Assembly (NCBI RefSeq): GCF_014803405.1 | Contig: NZ_JACYFG010000061.1 | Location: 186,001 to 250,000 of the forward strand | Reading direction: 5' to 3' | DNA from: Pelagicoccus enzymogenes | GTDB lineage: Bacteria; Verrucomicrobiota; Verrucomicrobiia; Opitutales; Opitutaceae | DNA: 64,000 nucleotides | Part shown: piece by piece, positions 1 through 8,691 of the stretch | How positions within the stretch are numbered: position 1 is the stretch's first letter | Layout: each line of letters starts with the position of its first letter | Notes under the pieces: generated by a model | Seen by the model: the letters and a program-made list of their open reading frames with translations, nothing else | What the model was told of the DNA's origin: nothing | Database searches by the model: none | Program-made: the position numbers and the translations under genes

Positions 1-2
1 GA

Positions 3-1214
3 GTATCAGGTACCATCGTCCTTGAAAGCGATCTAAGAATCACCAACCCATACCTCACCATCGCCGGACAAACCGCCCCCGGAGACGGCATTACGCTCAG
101 GCGCCGCCCTCTACTCATCGACGCGGACGAAGTAATCATTCGCTACATCCGCGTTCGCTTGGGCGACGAGGCGGGCGACTTTCCCGATGCCATCACCAGC
201 AGGTACACCAAAAACCTAATTTTGGATCACGTTTCCGCCAGCTGGAGTATCGACGAAACCATGACGATTTACCATGGTGAGCATACCACCGTGCAATGGT
301 GCATTATTTCTGAAAGCCTCTACGAATCTAACCACGCTAAAGGAAACCACGGTTTCGGCGGCATCTGGGGATCCAACTACAGCAGCTACCACCATAACCT
401 GATTGCCAGCCACTCCAACCGCAGCCCTCGCTTCGCTTCTGGCAGCGGGAACGTCGACTACCGCAACAACGTAGTCTACAACTGGGGCTACGCCTCGACC
501 TACGGCGCTGAGAACGTTCAGCAATCGAATCGAGAGAAATTCAACTTCTCGAACATCAACATGGTTGCCAATTACTACAAGCCTGGTCCCGCGACCTTGC
601 CAGGCGCCATCAGCCACCAACTAGCCGCACCCTGGTCCCGCAATGGAGACAGCGACTACGGGAAATGGTACATCGCCGACAACGTCATGGTCGGTAGCGA
701 GGCCGTTACCAGCGACAACTGGAAAGGCGTTGTGCCATCCCTAACCGCAATCAATGGAGTGCAGAAGCACAATCCGAACAACCTCTCTGCCATCCCAAGT
801 TTGAAGCTTTTAGCGCCCTGGCCCGCCATGCCGATCCGTCAGCAAACAGCCGAAGAAGCTTATCTTTCCGTCCTCGCCGAAGCCGGAGCCAAGGTTCCCT
901 CCCGCGATTCCGTCGACCTCCGGATCATAGATGAAGTGAAAAATGGATACGCAACCTACAAAGGCCTGACCTACGAGAACGACCACGAACTCGCCGCCCC
1001 CTCCCAAATGCACGGCATCATTGATTCTCAAAACGATGTCGGCGGCTGGCCCGTGCTACAAAGCCTTCCCGCCCCAGTCGATTCCGACTCAGACGGCATG
1101 CCCGACGCATGGGAAAACGCTCACGGCCTCGACCCTCTGAACCCAAGCGACGGGAACCAGATAGGCCCTGGTGGATACACTCAACTCGAAATTTACTTGA
1201 ACAGCATCATCTAG
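3..1214 (+). CDS. PL1-type pectate lyase, 5' truncated by the window edge
   Basis: The reading frame is open from the first bases of the window, so the gene begins upstream; the visible 403 residues are the C-terminal part of a secreted polysaccharide lyase. Near the left edge is the motif LTIAGQTAPGDGITL, followed by short hydrophobic beta-strand repeats (DEVIIRYIRVRLGD, RNNVVYNWG) typical of the right-handed parallel beta-helix of family PL1 pectate lyases. The family cleaves de-esterified homogalacturonan by calcium-dependent beta-elimination. The C-terminus has an Asp-rich calcium-binding segment (DSDSDGMPDAWENAHGLDP), like thrombospondin type 3 repeats that often cap secreted Verrucomicrobia and Bacteroidetes enzymes. 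An internal TTG at 159 is not a credible start because homology begins before it. It is first in a tightly spaced plus-strand run of pectin genes, 14 bases before the next start. The family is clear; the subfamily and exact substrate are not. Confidence 0.88.
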   Translation, partial: VSGTIVLESDLRITNPYLTIAGQTAPGDGITLRRRPLLIDADEVIIRYIRVRLGDEAGDFPDAITSRYTKNLILDHVSASWSIDETMTIYHGEHTTVQWCIISESLYESNHAKGNHGFGGIWGSNYSSYHHNLIASHSNRSPRFASGSGNVDYRNNVVYNWGYASTYGAENVQQSNREKFNFSNINMVANYYKPGPATLPGAISHQLAAPWSRNGDSDYGKWYIADNVMVGSEAVTSDNWKGVVPSLTAINGVQKHNPNNLSAIPSLKLLAPWPAMPIRQQTAEEAYLSVLAEAGAKVPSRDSVDLRIIDEVKNGYATYKGLTYENDHELAAPSQMHGIIDSQNDVGGWPVLQSLPAPVDSDSDGMPDAWENAHGLDPLNPSDGNQIGPGGYTQLEIYLNSII

Positions 1215-1228
1215 ATCGAACTACCCAT

Positions 1229-2704
1229 ATGAAAAACATCATAGTTCCCCTCTCCCTCTCCTGTTTCGCCTCGTTCCTCAGCTTCGCTGCCGATTCCCCA
1301 TCTAATAGCCAACCAGCAAACGTCGCGGAGAAGACCCGCGTCATCGTCACCAGCGACGGCGAAGTCGACGACGAATGCTCCCTCGTCCGCTTCCTTCTCT
1401 ACACCAACGAATGGGACGTCGAGGGCATCATCACCTCTAGCTCGCAATACCACTGGCAGGGACATCGCTGGGCGGGCGACGACTGGGCACTGCCCTATCT
1501 CGACGCATATGAGACGGTCTACCCAAATCTCGTCAAACACGATCCAGAGTACCCAACTCCTGAATACCTCAGAGAACGCACCCTGCTCGGCAACGTGAAG
1601 GCAGAAGGCGAGATGGATGAAATAACTCCCGGGTCGCAACGCATCGTCGAAGCCCTCTTGGACACATCCGACCCACGTCCCATCTGGCTGCAAGCCTGGG
1701 GAGGTACCAACACCATCGCACGCGCCCTCAAGACCATCGAGGAGTCTCACCCCGACCGCATGGCTGAAGTAGCCGAAAAAATCCGCTTCTACTTCATTTG
1801 GGAGCAGGACGAGACCTACCAAACCTACATCCTGCCGAGTTGGGGACAGTTCAATATCCCAACCATCATCTCCGACCAATTCTGGGCCGTGGCGTACCAA
1901 TGGAATAAAATCCTCCCCGAAAACGAACAACGCTACCTGCGAGCTGACTGGATGAAAGCCAATATCCTCGAAGGGCACGGTGCCCTTTGCTCACTCTACC
2001 AGGCCCACGTGCCCGGCAGCTACGGATTGAAGGGAGACCTTGACTTTACCCCGGGCGATTTCCGCTCGGAAGGCGATTCACCAGCCTTCCTGCACACCAT
2101 CCCCACGGGCCTACGCAGTCTTGAGTCTCCCGATTACGGAGGTTGGGGCGGTCGCTACACCCTCGTTCGCGGCAACACATGGCTCGACCCCGTACAGGAA
2201 TCTGGATACGAATACCCGGAAGGTCGCTGGTACACTGGCTCTGCTTGGGGCAGAATGTACATGCGAGAACGCTTCCCCGAAGACCAAGACCTCATGGATG
2301 CCTACTTCAAACCCATGTGGAGATGGACCACCGCCTTGCAAAACGATTTCGCAGCGAGAGCGGACTGGTGCGTCAACTCCTTCGAGGACGCCAACCACCC
2401 TCCTGTCGTCAAACTGGCCCACGCCCTCGACTTGAGGGCCAAGCCCGGGCAAAAGGTGTCGCTTAGCGCAAACGGCACGAGCGATCCAGACGGCGACAAA
2501 CTCAAGTATCATTGGTGGCAATACGCCGAAGCTGACTCCTATGCGGGCTCGATCTCTATCTCCAACGCAAACAAACGAAACGCCTCCTTCAAGGTTCCAG
2601 CCAACGCCGCCAAGGGAGAAACCATACACGTCGTCTGTGAGGTCACCGATGCCGGCTCACCAAACCTGACTCGCTACCAGCGCGTCATTATCACCGTCGA
2701 ATAA
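1229..2704 (+). CDS. DUF1593 secreted nucleoside-hydrolase-like protein (first copy)
   Basis: This is a 491-residue secreted protein of the DUF1593/Sde182-like family. ATG 1229 is chosen because it gives a clean signal peptide (MKNIIVPLSLSCFASFLSF, cut near residue 21); the open frame runs further upstream but would overlap the pectate lyase. The N-terminal domain has an Asp-rich strand-loop, VTSDGEVDDECSLVRFLLY (D43, D47, D48), resembling the DxDxxxDD calcium-binding motif of nucleoside hydrolases. The conserved WLQAWGGTNTIA and YGGWGGRY segments follow. The last ~100 residues (from about NHPPVVKLA) form a beta-sandwich-like C-terminal domain containing SDPDGDKLKYHWW. The family is described as cellulose-binding and nucleoside-hydrolase-like; its reaction is not known to me. 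A second copy lies at 5641-7068 in the same run, with the GH140-type and GH105 genes between them. Role in pectin side-chain breakdown is inferred from context. Confidence 0.85.
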   Translation: MKNIIVPLSLSCFASFLSFAADSPSNSQPANVAEKTRVIVTSDGEVDDECSLVRFLLYTNEWDVEGIITSSSQYHWQGHRWAGDDWALPYLDAYETVYPNLVKHDPEYPTPEYLRERTLLGNVKAEGEMDEITPGSQRIVEALLDTSDPRPIWLQAWGGTNTIARALKTIEESHPDRMAEVAEKIRFYFIWEQDETYQTYILPSWGQFNIPTIISDQFWAVAYQWNKILPENEQRYLRADWMKANILEGHGALCSLYQAHVPGSYGLKGDLDFTPGDFRSEGDSPAFLHTIPTGLRSLESPDYGGWGGRYTLVRGNTWLDPVQESGYEYPEGRWYTGSAWGRMYMRERFPEDQDLMDAYFKPMWRWTTALQNDFAARADWCVNSFEDANHPPVVKLAHALDLRAKPGQKVSLSANGTSDPDGDKLKYHWWQYAEADSYAGSISISNANKRNASFKVPANAAKGETIHVVCEVTDAGSPNLTRYQRVIITVE

Positions 2705-2738
2705 GCAATCAGCCCATACCTCAGCCAATCCTGTACAC

Positions 2739-4205
2739 ATGAAAAGAACCATTCAAACCGCTCTTTCGCTCCTTGCCATTTCCCCCTCCCTCCAGCTCTC
2801 CGCCGCGGATTGGGAAGAACACGGCAAACTAGAAGTCGTAGAAAACGCCCATCACATCCAACATGAAGATGGCACCCCTTTTCTTTGGGTCGGCGACACC
2901 GCCTGGGGCATGTTCCAGCAGCTCACCCGCGAAGAGGTAGACCTTTACCTCGACCACCGCCAAGCCCTCGGCTTCACGGTTATCCAATCCGTAGCTCATT
3001 GGTCTCCCCATGGTGGCGGCATCGACCGGAGCCCCGACAACGCTCGCAACGCCTATGGCCACAGCCCCTTCACTGGCACGGAAAGCGAGCCCAACACCGC
3101 CGAACCGCTCGTCGTGAAAGGAGGCAGCTCGACCCGACCCAACGACTATTGGGACAACGCCGACTACGTTGTCGAAGCCGTTCGAAAACGGGGTATGTAC
3201 CTAGCCCTGCTTCCGTGCTGGGCAGCCGAGCTGGTGACTGGGAAAAATGAATACAACATCGAGGAGGCCAAAGCTTACGGGACCTTCCTCGGAAATCGCT
3301 ACCAAGATGAGCCCAACATTATTTGGGTGCTAGGTGGCGATACCAAGGCCATGCTCAAGGGATTCGACAAAAACCAGAACTACCACGACTACGACAACCG
3401 AGCGATCTACCGTTCCATGGCCGAGGGCCTTGCAAAAGGTGTTACCGGCCAAAGCCCCGCTTGGAGCAAAAAGCACCCAGCGTGGGACGAGCTCTTTCTC
3501 ACGTATCACCCAGATGGAGACTCGCGCTACAACTCTTCCCTTTGGTTCCACCAAGACCCTTGGCTCGATGCCAACGGGGTCGAAGTTTGGAAGGAAGTCG
3601 ACGAAGTGCACCGCATCATGCTCGACGAATACGAGCGCGTCGATCCCATCAAACCCTCGCTTTTCCTCGAAGGGTCCTACGAATACGGCACCTATCGCCA
3701 TGAGTGCGGCTGGGTCACGCCCGTACGCATCCGCCGCCAGTTCTACCAAACCTTCTTCGCCGGTGGCGCTGGACACACCTACGGAGCTGGCCCCATCTGG
3801 GCGATGCGAGGGTCCGAGGGCGACTATAATTGTGGATACACTTGGCAACAAGCCCTCGACTTCCCCGGAGCTCGCCAAGTCGCGGTGATTGGACAGGAGT
3901 TCCTGCGCGAGCACAATTGGTTCGAATGGGTACCTGACGGACGCCTCGTTGGCGCTGTAGGCCTAGGCGAGGACCTAAAAGCCGCCGCCTCCACCAAAGA
4001 TGGAAAGCTGGCCCTCGTCTACTTTGGCAACAATACCCATACCTCGATCAACAACATCCTGGAAGGCCCAGCCCAGGCCCACTGGTTCTACCCCCGCGAC
4101 GGACAGACCCAAAAAATCGATACCTTCCAAAAGGGCGAATCACGAGACCTAGCGCCCCCCGCCAAATGGGAGGACGCCATCCTCGTCCTGCGCCTCGCTG
4201 ACTAA
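2739..4205 (+). CDS. DUF4038-domain glycoside hydrolase, GH140-like (apiosidase type)
   Basis: A 488-residue secreted (beta/alpha)8-barrel enzyme: signal peptide in residues 1-23 (ending LSAAD), then the DUF4038 start signature DGTPFLWVGDTAWGMFQQL near residues 45-63. Candidate catalytic acids are D201 (in WVLGGD) and E311 (in LFLEGSYEYG), the positions expected for the acid/base and nucleophile of GH140. Residues from about 395 resemble the small beta domain annotated as putative collagen-binding in this family (PF12904). Characterised GH140 members hydrolyse apiose linkages in rhamnogalacturonan II, but DUF4038 is broad, so the substrate here is inferred from the family and the pectin context. 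It starts 34 bases after the first DUF1593 gene and ends 20 bases before the GH105 gene, consistent with one transcript. No clear Shine-Dalgarno precedes the ATG. Confidence 0.82.
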   Translation: MKRTIQTALSLLAISPSLQLSAADWEEHGKLEVVENAHHIQHEDGTPFLWVGDTAWGMFQQLTREEVDLYLDHRQALGFTVIQSVAHWSPHGGGIDRSPDNARNAYGHSPFTGTESEPNTAEPLVVKGGSSTRPNDYWDNADYVVEAVRKRGMYLALLPCWAAELVTGKNEYNIEEAKAYGTFLGNRYQDEPNIIWVLGGDTKAMLKGFDKNQNYHDYDNRAIYRSMAEGLAKGVTGQSPAWSKKHPAWDELFLTYHPDGDSRYNSSLWFHQDPWLDANGVEVWKEVDEVHRIMLDEYERVDPIKPSLFLEGSYEYGTYRHECGWVTPVRIRRQFYQTFFAGGAGHTYGAGPIWAMRGSEGDYNCGYTWQQALDFPGARQVAVIGQEFLREHNWFEWVPDGRLVGAVGLGEDLKAAASTKDGKLALVYFGNNTHTSINNILEGPAQAHWFYPRDGQTQKIDTFQKGESRDLAPPAKWEDAILVLRLAD

Positions 4206-4225
4206 ATCGAAAGCATTCAATTAAC

Positions 4226-5602
4226 ATGATCCATTCCCTGGCGAAACAAATCGCGGCCGCTAGCCTCGTCGCGACGGCATTATCCGCCGCCCTAAACGCC
4301 CAAGAGAGCAAATTCGAGCGCGTCCCCAACTACTCGGTTCCCTACGAGTATCCAGAGGTTGATGACATCAAAGCGACGCTGGACCGCGTGCGAGCCTACT
4401 ACGACTCGACCAGCTCCCGTGGTATTATCGACCGCGAGAGCGGAGAGGTGATTAACGATTTTTCCACCCCCAATAAAAACGCTCGGGTTGCGCCCGGATT
4501 CGCCAGCGAGTGGTCCTACACCAACGGCGTCGTGCTATCCGCATTTGAGTACATTCACGATGTCACGAGCGACGAATCCTACCTCGCCAACAGCTCCGAA
4601 TTTTTCGATCTGGTCGCCAGCACCTTTCCCTACTTCGAGAAAAATCGCGAGGCCTTCGGTTCGGATGTCCGAGGCTGGGGCCGCATGCCCAACTACCACG
4701 CCCTCGACGACTGCGGATCGATCACCGCGGCGATGATCAAGACGTATTTGAAAAATGGAAACAAGGACTACCTGCCCATCATCAAAAACACCGCTGACTA
4801 CATTTCGCACAAGCAACTCCGGCTCGAGGACGGCACCCTCGCCCGCCACCGTCCCCAATACGTATCCATTTGGGCTGACGATATCTACATGAGCGTCCCC
4901 TTCCTCGCAAACATGGGCAAGCTCACCGGCGACACGAGCTACTACGACGACGCGATTCGCCAGATCCTGCAAATGGCAGAACGACTCTATGTTCCCGAAA
5001 AAGAGCTCTTTGACCATGGCTGGAGCATCACCTCTGGCGACTACGATCCGCGCTTCTTCTGGGGGCGTGCCAATGGCTGGACCATCATGTCCATGGTCGA
5101 GGTCCTAGAAGTTGTGCCCGAGGGACATCCCGGCCGCGACGAGGTTATGCACCTCTACCGCTCCATGGTTCGCAGCTTGGCTGGACTGCAAAGCGGCAGC
5201 GGCTTCTGGCATAACATGCTCGATAAGACGGATACCTACCTCGAGACCTCCTGTACCGCCATGTTCACCTTCGCCATCGCCAAAGGAATCAACGAGGGCT
5301 GGATCAACCACGTCTACGGCCCAGTCGCCCTCACCGGTTGGAACGCCGTCAATACCCGCATCCTCGAGGACGGTGCCGTAGACGGTACTTGCGAAGCCAC
5401 TACCTTCGCTCACGACAACACCTACTACTACAATCGCGGAGCCAGCATCCACGCCACGCACGGTTACGGCCCTACCCTTTACGCAGGAGCCGAAATGATC
5501 CGCCTATTGCAAAACGAAAAACTCAAGGTCGACAAAGCTCGCCCAGGCGCGGTCAACAGCACCTACCACTACAAACTCAAAAGCGAATGGCCCGAGGAAT
5601 AG
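4226..5602 (+). CDS. GH105 unsaturated rhamnogalacturonyl/galacturonyl hydrolase
   Basis: A 458-residue secreted enzyme (signal peptide to about residue 25, ALNAQ) of the GH88/GH105 (alpha/alpha)6-barrel superfamily. These enzymes hydrolyse the unsaturated uronic acid left at the non-reducing end by pectate and rhamnogalacturonan lyases. The family landmarks are visible: WADDIYMSVPFLANMGKL around residues 216-233, with D218/D219 at the catalytic Asp position of YteR-like enzymes, RANGW in FFWGRANGWTIMSM, and the helix GFWHNMLDKTDTYLETSCTAM. It fits directly downstream of the PL1 and PL10 lyases encoded in the same locus, whose products it would trim. The gap to the next gene is 38 bases and includes a reasonable ribosome site for that gene. 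Linkage specificity (rhamnogalacturonan versus homogalacturonan) cannot be read from sequence. Confidence 0.9.
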   Translation: MIHSLAKQIAAASLVATALSAALNAQESKFERVPNYSVPYEYPEVDDIKATLDRVRAYYDSTSSRGIIDRESGEVINDFSTPNKNARVAPGFASEWSYTNGVVLSAFEYIHDVTSDESYLANSSEFFDLVASTFPYFEKNREAFGSDVRGWGRMPNYHALDDCGSITAAMIKTYLKNGNKDYLPIIKNTADYISHKQLRLEDGTLARHRPQYVSIWADDIYMSVPFLANMGKLTGDTSYYDDAIRQILQMAERLYVPEKELFDHGWSITSGDYDPRFFWGRANGWTIMSMVEVLEVVPEGHPGRDEVMHLYRSMVRSLAGLQSGSGFWHNMLDKTDTYLETSCTAMFTFAIAKGINEGWINHVYGPVALTGWNAVNTRILEDGAVDGTCEATTFAHDNTYYYNRGASIHATHGYGPTLYAGAEMIRLLQNEKLKVDKARPGAVNSTYHYKLKSEWPEE

Positions 5603-5640
5603 GGCACCAACTCACATTGCAGAACACAGGAGACACACTC

Positions 5641-7068
5641 ATGAAATTTCCCGTATTGAAAAATACCCTACTTAGCCTCCTCGCTAGCTTTGCCGCCCTC
5701 GCCGCGGCGACCGAAAAGCCTCGGCTTTTCGTCCTCACTGACATCGGTGGCGATCCGGACGACCGCATGTCGATGGTGCGGCTGATGACCTACTCGAACC
5801 ACATCGACATCGAAGGCCTGGTCGCAACGCCTCCGGGCGGAAGCACCCGCCCGGTCCATCCGAAATACATCCAAGACATCGTCACCGCCTTCGGAGAAGT
5901 TCGCGACAACTTGGAACTGCACGAACCCGGGTTTCCAAGCGAAAGCCACCTTCGCTCCTGCATCGCCTCGGGACTGCCTCTGGGCAACATGGAAGCGGTC
6001 GGCGAAGGCAAGGACTCCGCGGGCTCCGAGCTGCTCATCGCCGCCACCGACCGCGACGATCCACGTCCCCTCTGGGTTAACGTTTGGGGCGGTCCCAACG
6101 TCCTTGCCCAAGCCTTGTACAAGGTTCGCTCCACCCGCAGCCCGGAAGAGCTCGCCAAGTTCGTCGCCAAGCTCCGCGTCTATGCCATCTCCGACCAAGA
6201 CAGCAGCGGTCCCTGGATTCGCAAAGAATTTCCCGAACTCTTCTACATCGTCACCCCCGGCGTCAACGCTGGCGGCGGCTTCCACCACGCCACCTGGATC
6301 GCCATCGGCGGCGACAAGTTTCACGGCCGCTTCGGCGGAGCCGACTTCCAGCTGGTTTCCAACGAGTGGCTCGAGCGCAACATCCGCTCCAAGGGTCCGC
6401 TCGGAGCCGAGTACCCACATTGGGAATACATGATGGAGGGCGACACCCCCTCCTTCCTCAACCTCGTCAACAACGGCCTAAGCGTGCCCGAACGCCCGGA
6501 CTGGGGCGGCTGGGGCGGACGCTACGAACTCTACACGCCTCGCACAGAGAAGTGGTTCCTCGAGCCGGAGACCCGCCCCATCTGGACCAACGTGCAAGAC
6601 GAAGTCCTCGGCAACGACGGCGAATGGCATACCACCAACCACGCCACCATCTGGCGCTGGCGCGAAGCCTACCAAAACGATTTCGCCGCCCGCATGGACT
6701 GGACAATCAAATCCTACGATGAGGCCAACCACCCGCCTGTGGCAAAACTCGACCACCCCGCCTACCTCAAAGCCAAACAAGGAGAACGCGTGGATCTCAG
6801 CGCCCTCGCCTCCAGCGATCCCGACGGGGACGCACTCTCCTTCCATTGGTTCTGCTACGAAGAGCCCGGCACCCGTCGCATGTCCAACTCCCGCAGCGGA
6901 AACAAGCACGACATCGTCGGCTTCGACCAAGCCCAAGCCCACCTCACGGTGAAGACCAGCCGCGTCATGCCACCCGGCACCGGCACCATGCACATCATCC
7001 TCGCCGTCACCGACCACGGCACGCCACGTCTCACCCGCTACCAACGCGTAATCATCGACGTCGAGTAA
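5641..7068 (+). CDS. DUF1593 secreted nucleoside-hydrolase-like protein (second copy)
   Basis: A 475-residue paralogue of the protein at 1229-2704. ATG 5641 is chosen over a much longer upstream frame because it is preceded by CAGGAGA at good spacing and starts a signal peptide ending near ALAAA (residue 23). The metal-binding-like loop is closer to true nucleoside hydrolases than in the first copy: VLTDIGGDPDDRMSMVRLM with D34, D38, D40 and D41. The conserved LWVNVWGGPNVLAQ and WGGWGGRYELYTP segments and a C-terminal beta domain (SSDPDGDALSFHWF) follow in the same order. It is the fifth gene of the pectin run and stops 3 bases before the LamG gene. Enzymatic activity is unknown to me; sugar-hydrolase activity is plausible from the fold and context. 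Confidence 0.86.
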   Translation: MKFPVLKNTLLSLLASFAALAAATEKPRLFVLTDIGGDPDDRMSMVRLMTYSNHIDIEGLVATPPGGSTRPVHPKYIQDIVTAFGEVRDNLELHEPGFPSESHLRSCIASGLPLGNMEAVGEGKDSAGSELLIAATDRDDPRPLWVNVWGGPNVLAQALYKVRSTRSPEELAKFVAKLRVYAISDQDSSGPWIRKEFPELFYIVTPGVNAGGGFHHATWIAIGGDKFHGRFGGADFQLVSNEWLERNIRSKGPLGAEYPHWEYMMEGDTPSFLNLVNNGLSVPERPDWGGWGGRYELYTPRTEKWFLEPETRPIWTNVQDEVLGNDGEWHTTNHATIWRWREAYQNDFAARMDWTIKSYDEANHPPVAKLDHPAYLKAKQGERVDLSALASSDPDGDALSFHWFCYEEPGTRRMSNSRSGNKHDIVGFDQAQAHLTVKTSRVMPPGTGTMHIILAVTDHGTPRLTRYQRVIIDVE

Positions 7069-7071
7069 GCT

Positions 7072-7746
7072 ATGGCTTTTAAACATATCCACCTTTCAAC
7101 TACAATCTACCTACTCGCTCTCACGGCCCATTCCGCGAATGCCCAGACGGACTCCATCGTCTGGCGCCTCGACAATCTAGAATCGCTCGACGGCAACACA
7201 CTCGCAGTGGAAGGAAGCCCTCGCCTCATCGATACGCCACGCGGCAAGGCCATCGAGTTCGACGGCGTGGACGACGCCCTTATCCTAGACGTGCATCCGC
7301 TCGAAGGGTGGTCACGCTTCACCGTTGAAGTTGTCTTCAACCCCTACTCGGACGGCCCCGCCGAACAGCGTTTCTTCCACATGCAGGAAAACGAGACGGA
7401 TTCCCGCGTCATGTTCGAAACCCGAATCGTCGACGGCAGTCACTGGTTTCTCGATACATTCATCAAGTCCAGACAGCAAACAGTCGTAAACTATGCCCAG
7501 GACCATCTGCACCCAACGGGCAAGTGGTACCATGCAGCCATCGTAGTAGATGGAAAAACCTTCAAGCACTACGTCGATGGTAAACTTGAAATAAGCCAAG
7601 AGCTCGACTACGTCGCCCAAGGAGACGGCCATATGTCCCTCGGCGTCCGAATCAATCGAGTCAATTGGTTTAAAGGCGCCATCCGCACCATTCGCTTCAC
7701 CCCTCACACTCTCGCCCCAGACGTATTCCTTACCGCTGAGGACTGA
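7072..7746 (+). CDS. Secreted LamG/concanavalin A-like lectin-fold protein
   Basis: A 224-residue protein with a signal peptide (to about residue 24, SANAQ) and a single LamG-like jelly-roll domain filling the rest. The typical features are FDGVDDALILD after the first strands, the central WSRFTVEVVFNPYSD strand, and the late HAAIVVDGKTFKHYVDGKL segment, where the lectin-like fold shows the ligand to solvent. It follows the second DUF1593 gene after 3 bases, so translation is probably coupled. The family often serves as a carbohydrate-binding or structural module attached to enzymes; here it stands alone, without an attached catalytic domain. A role in holding pectic oligosaccharides or as a partner of the DUF1593 protein is inference only. 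Confidence 0.78.
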   Translation: MAFKHIHLSTTIYLLALTAHSANAQTDSIVWRLDNLESLDGNTLAVEGSPRLIDTPRGKAIEFDGVDDALILDVHPLEGWSRFTVEVVFNPYSDGPAEQRFFHMQENETDSRVMFETRIVDGSHWFLDTFIKSRQQTVVNYAQDHLHPTGKWYHAAIVVDGKTFKHYVDGKLEISQELDYVAQGDGHMSLGVRINRVNWFKGAIRTIRFTPHTLAPDVFLTAED

Positions 7747-7821
7747 TACGAAATTCAGCGAAGTCTCCGCAACAAAACCTCCGACAAAGCCCCGCCCCAA
7801 CGATAAGCATCATCCAAATCT

Positions 7822-8679
7822 ATGAAATTTTCATTTCTATTTTTCGCGGCCCTCGCGCTATGGGTCCAAGCCACTCCCTCAATCCGCGCCCAAAACGTTA
7901 AACTCACCGAAGCCGAGTGGCACGGCACTGGTTGTTACAAGATCGAGATGCCTATGGGCATCGTTTATTTCGAGAAAGACAACGGCGTCTCAGGCTTCAA
8001 AAGCTTCATCGACAACGAAGGAAACGACTGGGTCGCCTCCTACCTACCTCCCGGTCCCAATGGAAACTTCCGCGGTTTCCCCAATAGCGTGGGCAACTTC
8101 GGCCACGCCGGACGCGATAGCGGTTCCACCACAACCATCGTCGACGGCATCACAGAAGGCGAACGCGTCATCCTCGAATCGACCAACGGCACTTTCACTT
8201 TCCAGTATTGGTTTTTTCCTGACAGAGTCGCGATCAAAGTGCTGAAGTCCGAGGGAGACTACAACTTCCTGCTCGAGTGCGTGGCTGGCGGCTTCGCGGA
8301 CGCCGAGGACTACTTCGTGACCGCCGACGGGATCAAACGCATCCCGACGGTCGAGGGCGAGCTCGACGACTTCACTCCAGAATGGGTCTACATCGGCGAC
8401 CCCAAAGCGAAAAACGTCCTCTTCTTTGCTAAATCGCCGGACGACGACGCTCCCAACGAAAACCACCGCCAAATCCGCAAAGGCGATATCCACAATATGG
8501 ACCTCTACGGTTTTGGCCGCACGGGAACCGAGCACGGCTACAAGGTCTACGGCATGAGCGGCAATGAACACATCTGCATTATCGGATTTACCGAAGCGGA
8601 CCGTACCCACGAAGAAATGACAAACCTCATCGAGGGGTATCTAGAAGCGCCTTTCGCATCGAACGCTGAGACAAACTAA
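7822..8679 (+). CDS. Secreted protein of unknown function in the pectin locus
   Basis: A 285-residue protein with a clear signal peptide (MKFSFLFFAALALWVQA, cut near residue 24). I do not recognise the mature domain as any named family. It is rich in alternating hydrophobic strands and aromatic residues (FTFQYWFFPDRVAIKVLKS), suggesting a beta-sandwich, and has a Gly/Asn/His-rich stretch, SVGNFGHAGRDSG, around residues 91-103. Later segments, TPEWVYIGDPKAKNVLFFA and GFGRTGTEHGYKVYGMSG, look conserved in style. It is the last plus-strand gene of the run, 75 bases after the LamG gene, and converges with the PL10 lyase after 12 bases. Its position among lyases and hydrolases suggests a carbohydrate esterase, lyase-like or binding role, but nothing in the sequence proves it. 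Confidence 0.7.
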   Translation: MKFSFLFFAALALWVQATPSIRAQNVKLTEAEWHGTGCYKIEMPMGIVYFEKDNGVSGFKSFIDNEGNDWVASYLPPGPNGNFRGFPNSVGNFGHAGRDSGSTTTIVDGITEGERVILESTNGTFTFQYWFFPDRVAIKVLKSEGDYNFLLECVAGGFADAEDYFVTADGIKRIPTVEGELDDFTPEWVYIGDPKAKNVLFFAKSPDDDAPNENHRQIRKGDIHNMDLYGFGRTGTEHGYKVYGMSGNEHICIIGFTEADRTHEEMTNLIEGYLEAPFASNAETN

Positions 8680-8691
8680 GAGAGTGAGGCT

